Shown one piece after another: positions 47,601 through 60,413 of a DNA stretch of 64,000 nt. Position 1 is the stretch's first letter. Every line of letters begins with the position of its first letter. This DNA comes from Centropus unirufus (lineage: Eukaryota > Chordata > Aves > Cuculiformes > Centropidae), in the NCBI GenBank assembly GCA_013397695.1, contig VYZI01000133.1, positions 1 to 64,000 of the forward strand. The letters run 5' to 3'. The notes below the pieces were generated by a model, which was given only the letters and a program-made list of their open reading frames with translations, was not told the DNA's origin and did not search any database. Both the position numbers and the translations under genes were made by a program.

Positions 47601-48499
47601 AGCCCTGCATCAAGTTCAAACATTATGTAAATCCCAGTAAGCTACATTGCTTTAACACACCTCAGAATGCTGGTTTGAACTGGGGTATCTGGATCTGAGA
47701 CTGAGGGGACCTGGAGACAGTCATATTCATAACGACTGCATTGAGCTTTGAAACCTTCCTTCTTGCCTGGTCCCCTGAAAGTAAGAGTCAGATCAATCAG
47801 AACTGATCATTCAGAGGAGTCAGAGTAAGCACACCCTGGCGGGGCTACCTGAGGTGGATCTGTCTATGAACATCAGCACTACCTTCTCTCCACCTCTTTC
47901 CAGCTGCTCTCTGAGACCTTTGCTTTATAGGAGATCTAAAATTCCCCTTGGTCTTGCAGCCAGAAGTGCAGGGGAGGTCCTGTGCAAGCCCCTTCACATG
48001 TCCAGGGGATCTCCCCAGAGCATTACTGTGCACATGTATGCAGTCAGGTGCAAAATTCAGGCTGTGTATAGAAATCTCCACAGTGTAGGGACCTTGTCAC
48101 TGTGGAATTCTGTTTCCTACTCAAACATCTGCAGGATCAGGGCTCTTCAGGTACAGGGCAGATTAGGATCTGGTTCTGTGTGGTATTGCTTGGAGGCCCG
48201 TGCCCAGCTCCAAGAGCACCTACCGTTGGGAGCTATGCACTCACCAAAGGGAAATGCTTGTCTTGGAATGAGCTCATGCTCTGTGCTGCTGTTCTGTACG
48301 AGTCAGCAGTTCTGTGGACTCTCGTGTTTGCAGATGCATGAATTATTTTTTGGCAGATGTGTGCTTTCAGCCTCCTCTGTGCAAGCATGTGTTTAAGGTG
48401 AATGTAAAAGCATATTCATTGTTGCAAGCCTTTCATTCATGTTCTTATTCACTTAGGGGGATAAGAAAAGAGGTTTCTCTGTATGTGCATTTTCAGTCA
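44681..48499. other. Intergenic DNA with a CRE cluster
   Basis: No gene is supported. A frame of 180 codons at 47854-48396 has no recognisable domain and no splice context and is judged a chance frame. A compact group of CREB/ATF-type sites near 46.2 kb is listed separately. Confidence 0.5.
46205..46276. promoter_or_regulatory. Cluster of CRE/ATF-type sites
   Basis: Four octamers lie in 72 bases: TGACCTCA (46205), TGACATCA (46229), the perfect palindrome TGACGTCA (46252) and TTACGTCA (46269). The second and third lie in a 23-bp direct repeat of TTTTGGTATGAC. No ORF or CpG island is near, so an enhancer is more likely than a promoter. Confidence 0.4.
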
Positions 48500-48502
48500 C
48501 AA

Positions 48503-48583
48503 CAAATCATTTTTCTGGGAAGAAGCAATGAAAGGGATTAGATGATTTTCTGAGGTTCCTCCAGCCCTATGGTTCTCTAAAAA
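48503..48583 (+). mobile_element. Short CR1-like 3' end
   Basis: GATTAGATGATTTTCTGAGG, then CCTCCAGCCCTATGGTTCTC, resemble the last bases of CR1. The piece is short and the assignment tentative. Confidence 0.4.
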
Positions 48584-51500
48584 GACCAGGGGCAAAGCTG
48601 ATCTTATAGTACATTAAATAATCATGGTATTTCTATTATGTAAACCTCTTATTGTATAAATCAGACAACTATTGATACTTTTTCTTTGTTATTCTTCACA
48701 AAGGAAGCATAAATATGATTTATCCTCATAAGTGGTTGGTTGTAGGTGAAGGCAAATACAGTCAGCAAGTGGGAATCCTACCCCTCATTCTTAACTCTGC
48801 TGGCAGATATGACTTAAGCAAGGAATTCACTTGTTTTTCTTACCTCAGGCTATGAACATATTTTAATGTTTATTTATGTATTTATTAGTATACATACGTT
48901 GGGACAACTTCTGGAGCCTGGATTTGGCTCCTCCTTTGGCAGCAGCCTCCTTCATGCTACCTGAGCATACACTGATCCTTGCTTTCCCATTGTGCCCAGC
49001 TCTGCCCGGTGCTGTGGGTGAACCAGTGCGTGTCCTGTACACACAGGACACACTGCCCCACACTAGGCTGATATTACCTGCCTGTGGGCAGGCAGGATTC
49101 ACAGGGGCAGGACACGGTAACAGTGGCATGAAGCAGCAGGGGCAAGTGCATACCTGCAACCTTACTGCTGGGTCCTACACACTATGTGTGCTGAGTCCAT
49201 TTGCTACCAGGGCTAATCCGCAGTTGTAGAAACCCAGGCCATAAGCCCCATTGTCCCTTGAGGCACCCTCTGGGTGTGTATGGGGTGCCCGGCTACACCC
49301 CAGCCGTGCGCAGGCAGACCGCAGAGCACACACCCAGGAGTGTCTTGCTGAGCCTATTAAACTGTTTAACAGGGGAAAAGAAAAGCCTATAAAACATGAT
49401 GCACTAATGACAGATTAATCCACCCAAGAGAACAGTCATAAAGTAAAACTACTTATAAAATAAAACACATCATTAAGTACAATTGAAGTATTAAGTAATA
49501 AGGATCAAAATACAGGATGAAGTTTGTTTCTGTGAGCAAGGCTAGTGAGTGCCCCCTTGCCCCACATCAGGACCAATAAGCAGGCTGGAAAGAGGTTTTG
49601 TCTTGGTCCTTGGGAGTGAGGACTTCACTCATCCATCCCCGAAGAGTCCCTCTGGACAGCAGTGACCACCTTCTTATCACCGAGCTTTGATGCAGCACCA
49701 GCTCTGCTAGAAAAGCTGTTTGCAGCAACATGAGCAGAGCTGTGGTGCCAACAAACGGCCAGAGTCATTGGGTCTGGATTTTCTGCCAGGGTCCAGTTTG
49801 TGGTGCCTGTTCACCTGTAACTGAGAAACTCCTAAATAAACTAGTTCCTGAATCTTTGCTCCCCAGTGCCATCACTTGGGATGTTTCAAACAACTGACAC
49901 ATCTCCTGACCCATGTTCCGTCTCACAGCCCTTGCCCATGTGCAATGATGCCCTTGTGCTCAGTTACCCTGCACAGACCAAGAAAAGAAGTTAAACCCCG
50001 AACTGGGGGGACAGCTTTTCAGGTCTCCTCCTGCCCTGGCCCTTCTGCTGCACCAGTTCAACTGCTTGATGGGGATAACACCAAGTTGGTCAAAGAAAGA
50101 GCACCTCTTCGTTTGGCCAGGGAAGGAGGGGAGATTCCAAGGGCTGTTGCTCTTACAGCACAATTTACAGAAGCTGCATCCTGAGAGAAGAGAAAGGAGG
50201 GAGACCCACAGAAACAGTCCAGTGTAGAATTTATGAATGCAGACATCTGTTGCTGTTAGTAGGCTGTTCTCATGTAAATACATATTAATGGGTACATAGT
50301 ACGTGTAAATATATCAGCTAGTACCACTTGAAGGTCTTTACATTTATTAATGGATGTAGCTTATAGCTCTGAGAAATGAGGAGGCTCTGTGGTAGCCACA
50401 CAGCTGAGTCTCTTCAGGGGATGATGGTGCGGGAAAGGTGGTCATAGAGTTGTACCGATGAAAGAAAAGCAGCCTTCTCCCAGACAGACACCCCAGTCCC
50501 ATGTAAGCACCACCATTTCACACAAGCAGCATTATCAGCTGCGTTCATCTAATGTCTTTGATGCATTTTCCAGTCTCCTAGCAAGTCTGTCTTTGCAGAA
50601 AAGCAAACCAGACCACTTTTTCTTGTTCATGGCTCAACTCAAGCTCTTCCTCGGCTGTCCCTTCCTTGTCTTGCACTATCAAACAGCAAAAAGAAAATGT
50701 GAACATCTGGATATCTGTCACTAAACCTCAGCCACCGAAAATGTAACTGCTAATTTTATCCCAGCTACAGGAATGGCTTCTTTTATCCTTGGTACCCACA
50801 GGAGCCTCCCAACATACCAGTACCAAGTTGGTACTGGGTGGCAGAATCTTCCCCATGGATTTTATGTTACTGATGATGATGTGTTTGGCAGGGAGAACCC
50901 AGCTGAGTCTTGGGATGCTAAGCCAAGTGTGCTGGAAAGGTCTTAGCAGATGACACCACTTGTAAATGGAAACCCAAGCAAACAGACTGGTGAAGTCACT
51001 GAGACCTCTTGAGAGTGAACACTCCTGAAGCCCTACAGCACTATTTTTAGAGCTGTATCCTAGATAAGAGCTCTGTGTGTTTGACTGGTTCTCATTATAG
51101 ACATATATTTACCCTTCCTTAAGACAATTCTGTTTCACCTTTTTTTTTTTTTTTTTTTTCCTATCAGTCTTCAGGCAAGTAGGCAAACGACCAAAAAGGC
51201 TACGCCTTGCAAAATAAAATAAGTTGGACTTTTTGTTTCCTTTTGATCTTAAAAGATGTCTGTCCTGGTTTCTAGGTTCCCTGGAACATTTTAAAAAAAG
51301 CAATGTAGGATTTTTCAGAAGTGCTCTGCATTGTCAGTTAAGTTGCAACCAAAGACAACTACTTGTGTCTTCTTGCTTTCTGCTCATGATTCCTTATTGG
51401 AAGGAAGTAAACATTGGAAATAAACAGGCAGTGACCCAGCTCCTTCTCACCAACCTATCTGTATGTCTTTCCCTTCTGCAGCATTTCTGCTGGAGGAATT

Positions 51501-54229
51501 CAGTGTCTTTCAGCAGACATTGGTGTATGACCCCATGGCTGGGTTATCCTGGCATTGCTCTTGAGAGGCTGGCCATTTCCCATGGCCATCTGATAAAAGT
51601 GCCTGCCAAGAAGAAGCCCTTTACCTATGGGCTTGGCATGCTTGCAGGGCATATCAGAGTCATCTCCAGACCTCTGCCCACTTGTTGCTGGCAGTGCTAC
51701 ACTGTGTTCCAGTCTGGACTTGCTTGGCTGACACTCAGCTGGTCAACAAGCATCCCCCAGCAAGCAAACCCTTGCCTACAGGCATCTGCATGCTCAGTGC
51801 TCTGGGCCAGGTGGCAGCCAGGGCAGACACTACCCTGGTTTCCCCTGCTTCTCCTGTCCTGCAGTCTCTGACCCTTCCCACCCTGTCACCTCCTGGCTTC
51901 TCAGTGACATCCTGTGAGCAGCAAAATAAATATTTCACAGAAGGACCTTTTGCGATGCCCTCGATGGGGAGAGTAGGATGGCCCTGGCAGAGGAAAGTCC
52001 TTTGAGCAGACAGCATGGGAGTGCAAAGGTGGGGTAATGACTGCAGCTTCAGTGACAAATGCTAGACCACAGAGAAACCCTTCAAAAAGTCTCCAGACCT
52101 CAAGAGAATGGTGAAGATAGGCAGCATGGTAAATCTCACTAAATGTAAAAATGACATTCAGCAAGGAAACATCATCCCTTGATTTTCATGGCGTACTATG
52201 TGCTGGCTCTACAGCACCTCCTTTCCCCAAAATGATGGACTCTACAGGAGTCTAAAGGGTAGAAAAGGGGGTTTACCCCATATGAATGCAGAAATAAAAT
52301 GGGTGCTCCCACACACAACCCTCCTTCTTCCATTGGAAATTTTAACTGATGGACCATTATTTGATTGATTGCTTTGAAGGGGGGAGGAGGGGAAGAACAA
52401 GGCAGAATGTGAGTTATGAATCAGTTGGCAGGTCTGTGAACGCAAAAAAGGGTGGGATATGGTGAGTCATCATCGCAACCTATTTCTCAGCTCTTCCGTA
52501 ATCAATCTTTTTGTCTCTTTTGCAGGCTTGACAATGACTCATTCTTTGACATGCCTTTATAGAACTGCTTTGTGCATTGCCTGCCAGCCTCCTTGGTTCA
52601 GTTTATCTGTTGCATAGTGCCAGCAGAGATTAAGCAATGCTACACCTGACTGCCGCAGGATGACTTCAAGAAACAGAACAAATTGCTCTGGTCGTAACTT
52701 AAATAGGGAGCACAGTGGCTCCAAGATTCTAGGGACATGGACTCATGAATGTGGGAAGTGCTTGGTGCAACTGCAATAGTTTTCTAAAAATCATAAAGCA
52801 TCCTCTCCTTGAACACAGCAGGGAGAAAGATGATAAATGCTGCTTCCCCTAGGACCTGTGGCCTAAGAGGCTCTGCCTCCCTCTCCACAAGCCCTCATTT
52901 TCCACCTCTGGTCTCTGGGTATCTTGCAGCACCTGCAGATGGTGGCTCCTTCCAGCTAGAAGTCATGCCACCTTCCCTAGTTTCTGGCTGAGCTCTGCCC
53001 AGGTGCAACCTTGCAGGCTGGTGCTTCGGGTGGTTCCTTTTATTCATTCAGTCTGTTCTGCACTGTGCTGTCATGGGCTCTCTTGAGCCACTCTTAAAAG
53101 AAGTCCTCTTAGTATTGGCACTGGTGTTAAGCAGGTCTGAAACTGAAAAAAGCCCTTATTGTAACATAATAGCCGTAACAGCACATTCAGTACAGATTTC
53201 ACTGGACTGGAGCTGTCTGAGGCTTTCCATCAGTCAAGGCAAAAACTGAACTCTGTGTTCTCATGAATAAATTCTTAGGGTTTGACTGCTCTGGCCATGG
53301 CAAGGGAAGAGCACAGTTATGGTCCAGGCCAACAAGAATCACAGAGCTCACATATCCCCCCGCTGCTGGCTCAGTTTCCGAGGACCTTGATACAAGCCAA
53401 GGAGGACCATGGCTGTTTGTATACAACTTCCCTCAAGTCTACTGCTCCCCTTGCCAGCTCCCAAACTAGCCCTGGAGCAGCCTGGTCTTAAACTCCACTC
53501 CCATTACCCCCACAGTGACCGCTTCCATGGCCAAGCCTATCTCCTTGGTGCTTAGATCAGAATTTGCTTCTCCATTTCTTCCTGCTTTTCTTGGTTTTCA
53601 TTATCTCACTGCAGAGAGTGACAGACGTACCCAAGAGCTGTTTACCTAACTCTTACCTTTACACTCAGTACTCTTTACTGAGATCAGAAAACAAAAAGTG
53701 ACATCATCCTTTTCATCAGGTCTGCTCTACAAGTACCATAGACTAGCCAAAATAAATGCTTACCCTGCTTTTCCTCTGAGTCCTATGTCAAAGCCAATGT
53801 GGCTAAGTCAGAGTAAGCTAAATTATCCTCTGATATTTTATGTCCTGCAGAATCACCAACTTCTTTGTCACTGGAGACAAAGAGAGAGCCTGTAGAAATG
53901 GGAAGGTGTTCCAACCAGTTTGCAGAAATGGCTAAAACGAAAAATGCTTTTTTTTCATAGTACTTGCAAATTTGGAAAGTTAACTTCATACTGTGTGTCC
54001 TTTTCTGCACTTACGATGGCCATCATTGTATTTCACTAATACGCTCTGTATTTTTGCCATTCCTGCTACAGTCATCCATAAGGGAATTATGTATTTCCTG
54101 TCTAAATTCTCATCCTCCGTGGAGGGACTCCTCACATCAGCCCATTAACTCTCCATTTACAATACCTGGCTGCCATCCTCTTTTAAACCAGTTCTTTTTC
54201 ACGTTATTATACTTTATGTTATCTAGTTA
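48584..54229. other. Intergenic DNA without supported genes
   Basis: A frame of 215 codons at 51224-51871 on the + strand is hydrophobic and Cys/Trp-rich with no domain. It is judged a chance frame. A T-run lies at about 51139-51160. Two AP-1-type sites near 52.5 kb are listed separately. Confidence 0.5.
52463..52541. promoter_or_regulatory. Pair of AP-1-type sites around a splice-acceptor-like tract
   Basis: TGAGTCA at 52463-52469 and TGACTCA at 52535-52541 are both perfect AP-1/MARE cores. Between them is TTTTTGTCTCTTTTGCAG, ending at 52524, which looks like a splice acceptor. No exon could be defined after it. Confidence 0.3.
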
Positions 54230-55020
54230 GGTACAATAACAAAGACGCTATTGGAATCCAGGTGGACCAGATCTGTTGCAGTTCCCTAAGGTATCATTTG
54301 TCTAGAAAGACAACATGTTATTTCTACACTCTTCATCTTTAGATAAATCTCTATAGTATTTTTGATTTCCATTTACCTACCTGACTTCAATTAGTTTCTC
54401 ATTCACACTCTTTTCAAAAGCCTGTTTGCTTCTGTGGTGAAACTAATCACTCAAGTTTCCCAGGTGGCTTTTCGCCCACCTTTCAAAATAAGCCCTACAA
54501 TTGCAAGTCTCCAGCCAGAACGCATCAAGCGGGATTGAGTAGCCTGACTCCCCAGTGAACTGCAGTTTGACCTAGGAGTTTTAATATTACAAAAAAATAT
54601 ATATACTATCAAGTCTCTTTGATTTTTACACAGCAAACCCTTCGGATTTTGCTTCTTCTATGACTGTTATAATTTCCATTTACAGAGAGACTCTGTCATT
54701 AGACAAACTGCCTTTGCCGACAGGTTTTATGTTAGTGTCTTAGTAAGACACTCAAGTAACCTCTTCATTTAGTCTTGGAGCCAGATCTATATTATCTTTC
54801 ATCTCTACCGTTTTTCACTGTAAAGCAGAACTACTTCCTCTTCCTTGTTCTTTTTTTTTATTATTTAGTGAGTGTAGAAGTCTCACATTTGTTTCAATCA
54901 GTTTTACAAGGCTGAAATCAGTTGAATTTTGGCAGTTGTCCACATATCATTTTCCTTACTGATCCATGCTTTCTTCCATGCTTTTAGGCTTACTGCTAAC
55001 TCCTCACACCATGTATCTTG
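54230..55020. mobile_element. Probable ancient decayed LINE sequence
   Basis: Scattered words such as TTTCCCAGGTGGCTTTTCGC, ATAAGCCCTACAATTGCAAG and TGACTCCCCAGTGAACTGCA recall an old amniote LINE body read antisense. No frame survives. The family is not determined. Confidence 0.25.
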
Positions 55021-55235
55021 TCTTGCCTGGCACTATGCTTGACAGGTCTGTGATTTACTCCGGCCACCTGTTAAAACTGGTTGTCAAAAATGAGTCCCAG
55101 CATAATTTATGTGGCAAGACAGCATGCTTTGCGGTTCTCTGAAAACATGAGGACACCAGAAGAGCACAATAGCAATTCTTGATTAGCAGCACCCACTTGT
55201 ATAGACCTTTCTTTTGCCTGCACACATCCTAGGTT

Positions 55236-55291
55236 TTATATATATATATANTATATATATATATATATATATATAAATATACATATATATT
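55236..55291. repeat. (AT)n microsatellite with one ambiguous base
   Basis: About 55 bases of alternating TA/AT with a single N at 55251. The N marks unresolved sequence in a region prone to polymerase slippage. Confidence 0.97.
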
Positions 55292-57825
55292 ATCCGTTCT
55301 ATATGGATGTCACTTGCCATCTCCATCTTTTCTTTCTCTGTGTTTTGCTGGTTTAGCTACATTTCTTTGACTTTTTTCTCCCTTTACTGCTTGGTGTCCT
55401 TCTCTTCCTTGCCCTTATTTTTCATAGGTACATGCCAAGCATATGGAGCTGGGCAAAAAGGACAGATGCAACACCACCACATGAAAAATTCTGTCTTGTA
55501 TGGAAGATTTGGTTAGAATGAATCACAAAAATCACATCTTCAGATTCTTGTCCCAGTTCTATCCTTGCCTCCAAGACTCTGTAGATCCAAAAGATTCTTT
55601 GGTCTTCCCCTCCACTCAATTTTTTTCAGACAGCATTGGTATCTGAACATTTTTGGCCTGTTTAAGCACAATATGTAGACAGCACATTCTGTATCTACCC
55701 AATCTCATTGTTTTCTGTCTTTCTAGGGCTATTATGTTGACATATTCAATAAAAAGGGTATAAATCCTGATTATACTATACGAAAAGCATCTGTGGGGCA
55801 CAGATTTGTCTTCTGTGTAATGCTAGAAACTTTCTGTTATAGAATGATTCCTAGCAGGAAACAGAAAACACCAAAATTCAGCAGTTCTTCTTGTTCTCAG
55901 CAATAATAGAGCAAAGACATGAATGGGAATCCCAGAACATGATGGCAAATAGCTGCCTTTAGCACCAGGCCGGTGGGAGTTCAAGACCATTACAGATCCA
56001 CTAATGACAAGAGTTAGTAGGTACCATCTCACTAAAGCAATGATCACACCTCAAGACACTGACGGAAGATTGCAAAGAGGAAGCTTCATTTGGGATAAAG
56101 ATATTTTTGATGGGACTGTTCTAGAAAAAAAGAGGGCTGTTCTAGAAAAAAAAACGTGGGAACGATGGTGCCAAGTCAGCAGTGGGATGCAGTCATAGAA
56201 GAAACATGGACAACAAGTGAGTGTAAGGAAACCGGAGCAGCTGAGGTTGTGCACCAGTGCTGATCCCATTGGTGAGGACTGCAGTTGCCTCAGAATCTGA
56301 TGCTTGAGTGACAGTTTAAATTCAGCCCTGAGAAGAAAAGGAGCAAGAAGTCAGTTCTGAAACACCTGTATTCATATTTTTCTAAACTAAGCCTAGTTAT
56401 GCTGATGAAATAAAGAGGTTACAGGGCCAGGGATGCATGAAAAGATCTTACAGAAGCTGTAGGTGAAAGCTGTCCGCTTCCACTTACCTCTCGTCCTTGG
56501 GAATTGTGGTCCAGACTTGCACATGTTCATTAGTGCCAAAACACACAAGTGGACAATTATTGAGAGTTTCAAAAGTGGGAGCTTCTATTCAGTAAGCTGT
56601 TTGAAAAGGACAGTATTCAGCAATCTATTTCTTTATCTACCTAATTTACTAGGAAATAGTTTCATTTTAGACACTAAATCAATAGCTTGATTTTAGACAC
56701 TCACAACTGAAAAACAAAACAAAACAAGACAAAAATCATTAAGATTTATTTCATTAATAAATGAGGAGTTTTTGGGTTTTGGAATACTATTCAAGTAGTA
56801 TCTGTCAAGAAGCTTTTGTGAGGTCCTGCAGCCAAGCAATAAAACTAAATTGAACAATCTTTCCCAGCTGCAGCTGGATAAAAGAACTCATATAGGATAC
56901 TGTTCTTCTGGAAAGAGGTAATTTTGCTTTGAATGTCACAATCTACGTTAATTCAGGAAAGCTCCCTCTGCAAAATGGCCATTAGGACATTCACTTCTAA
57001 GTCAGTGGCAAAGATGTTTTAGAGCAGAAGGGACTGGATCATCACTAGCACTTCCACCAGAATGGACATGCCCGCATGGAACTAGGGGAAACAGGGATAA
57101 GGCCAGTGAACAGCTGAATAATGCAAACTTTGACTGGTGAGCATTTTGGGATGAATTCAGGAGGACTTGTGGGTTAGTATACTTCCAGACAAGATCCCAT
57201 CAGCTTCAGCAAATTTAAGGATAGCCATCAGAACAATGATGCTTCTCAGTGAATAATCAATAATTTCCATAAATGACCTTAGCACTGCCATTATACACTG
57301 ACTAAATGGTAAGGGCAGGTGAACTCCCTGTTTGATGTCAAGGTCTAGGAATAAGCAGTCAGCAGTTCTGTGTTGCCTGAATGACACATGGGCAAACTCC
57401 AGTTGCCTGGTCTTACTTTAACAGCCATAGCAGATGGATGACATCTGAACTTTTCCAAAGCGTGTCTACGAGGATTTTCTCAGCTGACCTGCAAAAGACT
57501 TACATGAAATCTGCAGTAGAGCAGGAGCTGGACCAAACACCCTCTCCACTCTACCTGTCTACCCTACTGGTGTGGTTCCCAGAGAGGCTAAACAGCATAG
57601 CCCGTGGAGATGCTGCGCATCTGAGAGCAGTTTTAATCTATGCATCTTTCTTCTGTAATCACAAAGCCTGAAGCAACACAATGCCCACAAAAACTACTTT
57701 ATTTGCATGGCTAAATGAATACAACCTATGGCAGATATTCAATTTCTGTAATCTGCCAGAAACATCAACACCTTGAAGGCAAGCTCAGATAGGAAATGGG
57801 TCATTGACTCACCCTTCTGGCTTGA
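55292..57825. other. Intergenic DNA without supported genes
   Basis: It is AT-rich, with a 21-bp tandem duplication listed separately. I see no coding or RNA gene. Confidence 0.5.
56113..56155. repeat. Tandem duplication, 21-bp unit, two copies
   Basis: GGACTGTTCTAGAAAAAAAG is followed by a near-identical unit, GGCTGTTCTAGAAAAAAA. It is a small slippage product. Confidence 0.85.
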
Positions 57826-57965
57826 TAATAATAACAATACTTAGCACTTATTTAATTCTTTACACACATTAAACAATAAATCAATCCTCACTAAGTGACT
57901 GTAAAACAGACAGACATCCCAGTTCTACAGATGGAGAAATTGAGGAAGAGGAGTGTAGTGCTTGG
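57826..57965 (+). mobile_element. MIR-type amniote SINE
   Basis: ATAATAATAACAATACTTAG, TTTACACACATTAAACAATA, AATCAATCCTCACTAAGTGA and CAGATGGAGAAATTGAGGAA follow the order of a MIR-like SINE. It retains more of its 3' half than the copy at 38.9 kb. Confidence 0.65.
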
Positions 57966-60361
57966 TCCAGTGAAGCTACTGACTGTTCTACAATTACTGT
58001 TCCTGTTTCCCTCAACCCATGTGAATTTGCGGGCTTACAGAAGGCTCAGAAACATTAGTTACTTAAAGTTGATGCTCAAACTGGGAGAAAGGCCATTCCA
58101 CAATCATGGTTAGTGCTGATATTGCATTTATGATCAATATTAATTGTCTACAACACTCTTAGAGTCACCTGGCATCAAGAGTTCACTCTCTGTTCTCCAC
58201 AATGAGGAAGCAGGGGCAGAATAATTAAATTAATTCTGTCATAACCTAGAGAAACTCAATATCTAAACCAGAAATGTGCAAAGCCCCTTCCTTTCTTCTT
58301 GCAACTGAATTCTGAAAGGAGCCCTGGCCCACTCCAGGCTCTTCTCTGAAAAATATGAACTTGTGAAGCCTTCTGCTGGAGCTTGCTTCACAGCAGCTTA
58401 CATATTGGATGACTTCTATTAGAGGCTGATGTACCACACACAAACCTCCTCCAGATGGAAGAGAGCAGGGAGTGTGTTCATGTGTAGCTTGTACGTATAC
58501 CAAGCTCTTATGTAGGATGTCTTCAGCCAGACATCAGCACCACTGCTACAAAGCACCAGAATGCCCCTCCTTCTGGCTCTGCCATGCCCTGGGGCTCAGC
58601 TGTCTCAGCCCAATGTGGTTGGTGCTGATCTGAGGCTTTCTTGGGCAAAACAGCCAGTTCAGGGCTCTGTTCTGGCTTTGGAGGAGATGCTGGCGATTTC
58701 CCATGTCTCCTCTGGGATAACCTCACCCAACCAAGGACCCCACGCCTTCTTGTGGCAATTGTTTTGTACCACCCAAAAAGGCAGCATCTTCCCCACAGAG
58801 AAGCAGCAATTTCATGGACCCCAGCTCTCCTGGAGCTTCTTTTGTCTCGGTTTTCTGTGCAGTGACCCTGCTCTTGGCTTCTGGCAAGCCAGGCATGATT
58901 ATTCCCCATTACAGTTGCACAAAACATCAGTATGTGAGAACTAAAAGAAGTTCCTTCACTGGGAGAAAGACTTGTTCTACCACAAAGGTAAAACACTCAT
59001 TCCTACTCATAGCAATCACTTCCAAGTGAGACATAAATGTTCAGAAAGTAGCTTCCTACACTTCTTCCTCTGAGATGAAGCTTTTCCTGACTTGAATTCC
59101 AAGACCTATGTCGGACTTCTCAATATACGTCTCTCTAAAACATATCACCTATATCAACACAAATGAATTTATACATTCCCATTACTTACCCAACCTTTTC
59201 AATATGCTTTGAAGTCTGTTTTAGAAAGTTTAGCTAATACATGGCATGCTTGTCTTTCCTTCCAAAATGACAACTTCCATTCCCACATTTAGTCTCCATT
59301 TGTTTGCTTTCTGATCACTCCTGCCTGTCTTGCAACAGCTGTTTCTGGTGAGTTTGGTAGGTTTTCCAGCAGCTTGTTGGACTGGGGATAATTTTCCTGG
59401 GTGGATTCATGTCAAAACCTGTATTTCACAGCAATGTGCTTAAACAGCAGAGACAACTTAGGAAAAATAGATTTGACATGCAGGATCACCTGGTTAAGTG
59501 CATAACTTCTTTAATCAAAGGAAAAAAGTCTCTAACACTATCTTGTTTCATTGATTCCACCTTCTTTCATCTCTTACATAGGCCATATGACTCAATCGTG
59601 TTTTTTATAATGGTAGCTTTCCTTAGCACTTCCATTTGCTGTTCTTTTACAGCTAGGATAAAACATCTGAGGCCTGTCCTGTTCTCACATGATGTTCACA
59701 AGGGTTTTTTACATGTCTTTCACAATGAATTAATAAATTTTCATTTCAACACCTTTCAATGAAGTGTCATGCGGCCGTGAGATACTCTTCTTAAATTCAT
59801 AACAGCGCTGCAGGTTTAACATCATGAATTGTATTTCCTCATAGGATCTGAGGTCCCATGGGTCAGAAGACTGTCCACGCTCTCCTGTGGCTGTGGTGGT
59901 GTCTTCCGCTTAGCAAAATCTGGTTGCTTCATTAGAGACTAATGTGCGGGCTCCCAGAAGGAGGCTTTGCCTATCCCATTCTTGTCACATTAATTTTAGG
60001 GGGTTTAGTTCCTCTGCCCATTCCAGTGTCAGGGCACCACGCAGGCTGTTGGCTCCCTAGGGCTGGGACCACAGAGACTCCCCATGGAAGTCCATCATGG
60101 CAAGACTTGGGAGCCAGGGCCCATCCCACCACCAGCCAGGAGCAAGGCACTGGGGCAGCTCTTGATTTAGGCACCGGGCACCTCCCTGGGATGAGGACAG
60201 CATAGAAGTTACTCTGCCAGCCAGATAAGAAGCCATGACCTCATGTCAACTGCAAGTCCTCAGGTGTCCTCTTGCTCTGTTTAATACCCTATTGCTCATG
60301 AGCTCTATTTTCATCTGGCATTAAGCATTTCTCACTTTAGTCCTCTGTCAGGTGAGAATCA

Positions 60362-60413
60362 CTGATAATGTCCTCCACCTGATAAACCTGATAATGTCCT
60401 CCACCTGAAAACC
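60362..60413. repeat. Tandem duplication, 26-bp unit, two copies
   Basis: CTGATAATGTCCTCCACCTG starts at 60362 and again at 60388, with near-identical linkers. Confidence 0.92.

Noticed and set aside
47854..48396. 180-codon frame on the + strand
   Set aside because: No motif or family resemblance was seen, and no splice or promoter context.
49190..49480. Possible second LTR-like segment with TATAAAA and ATTAAA words
   Set aside because: No TG...CA ends with matching flanking duplications and no recognised LTR words were found.
51224..51871. 215-codon frame on the + strand
   Set aside because: No recognisable domain, unusual Trp/Cys/Leu composition, a poly-T tract at its 5' side and no neighbouring exon. 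Judged a chance frame.
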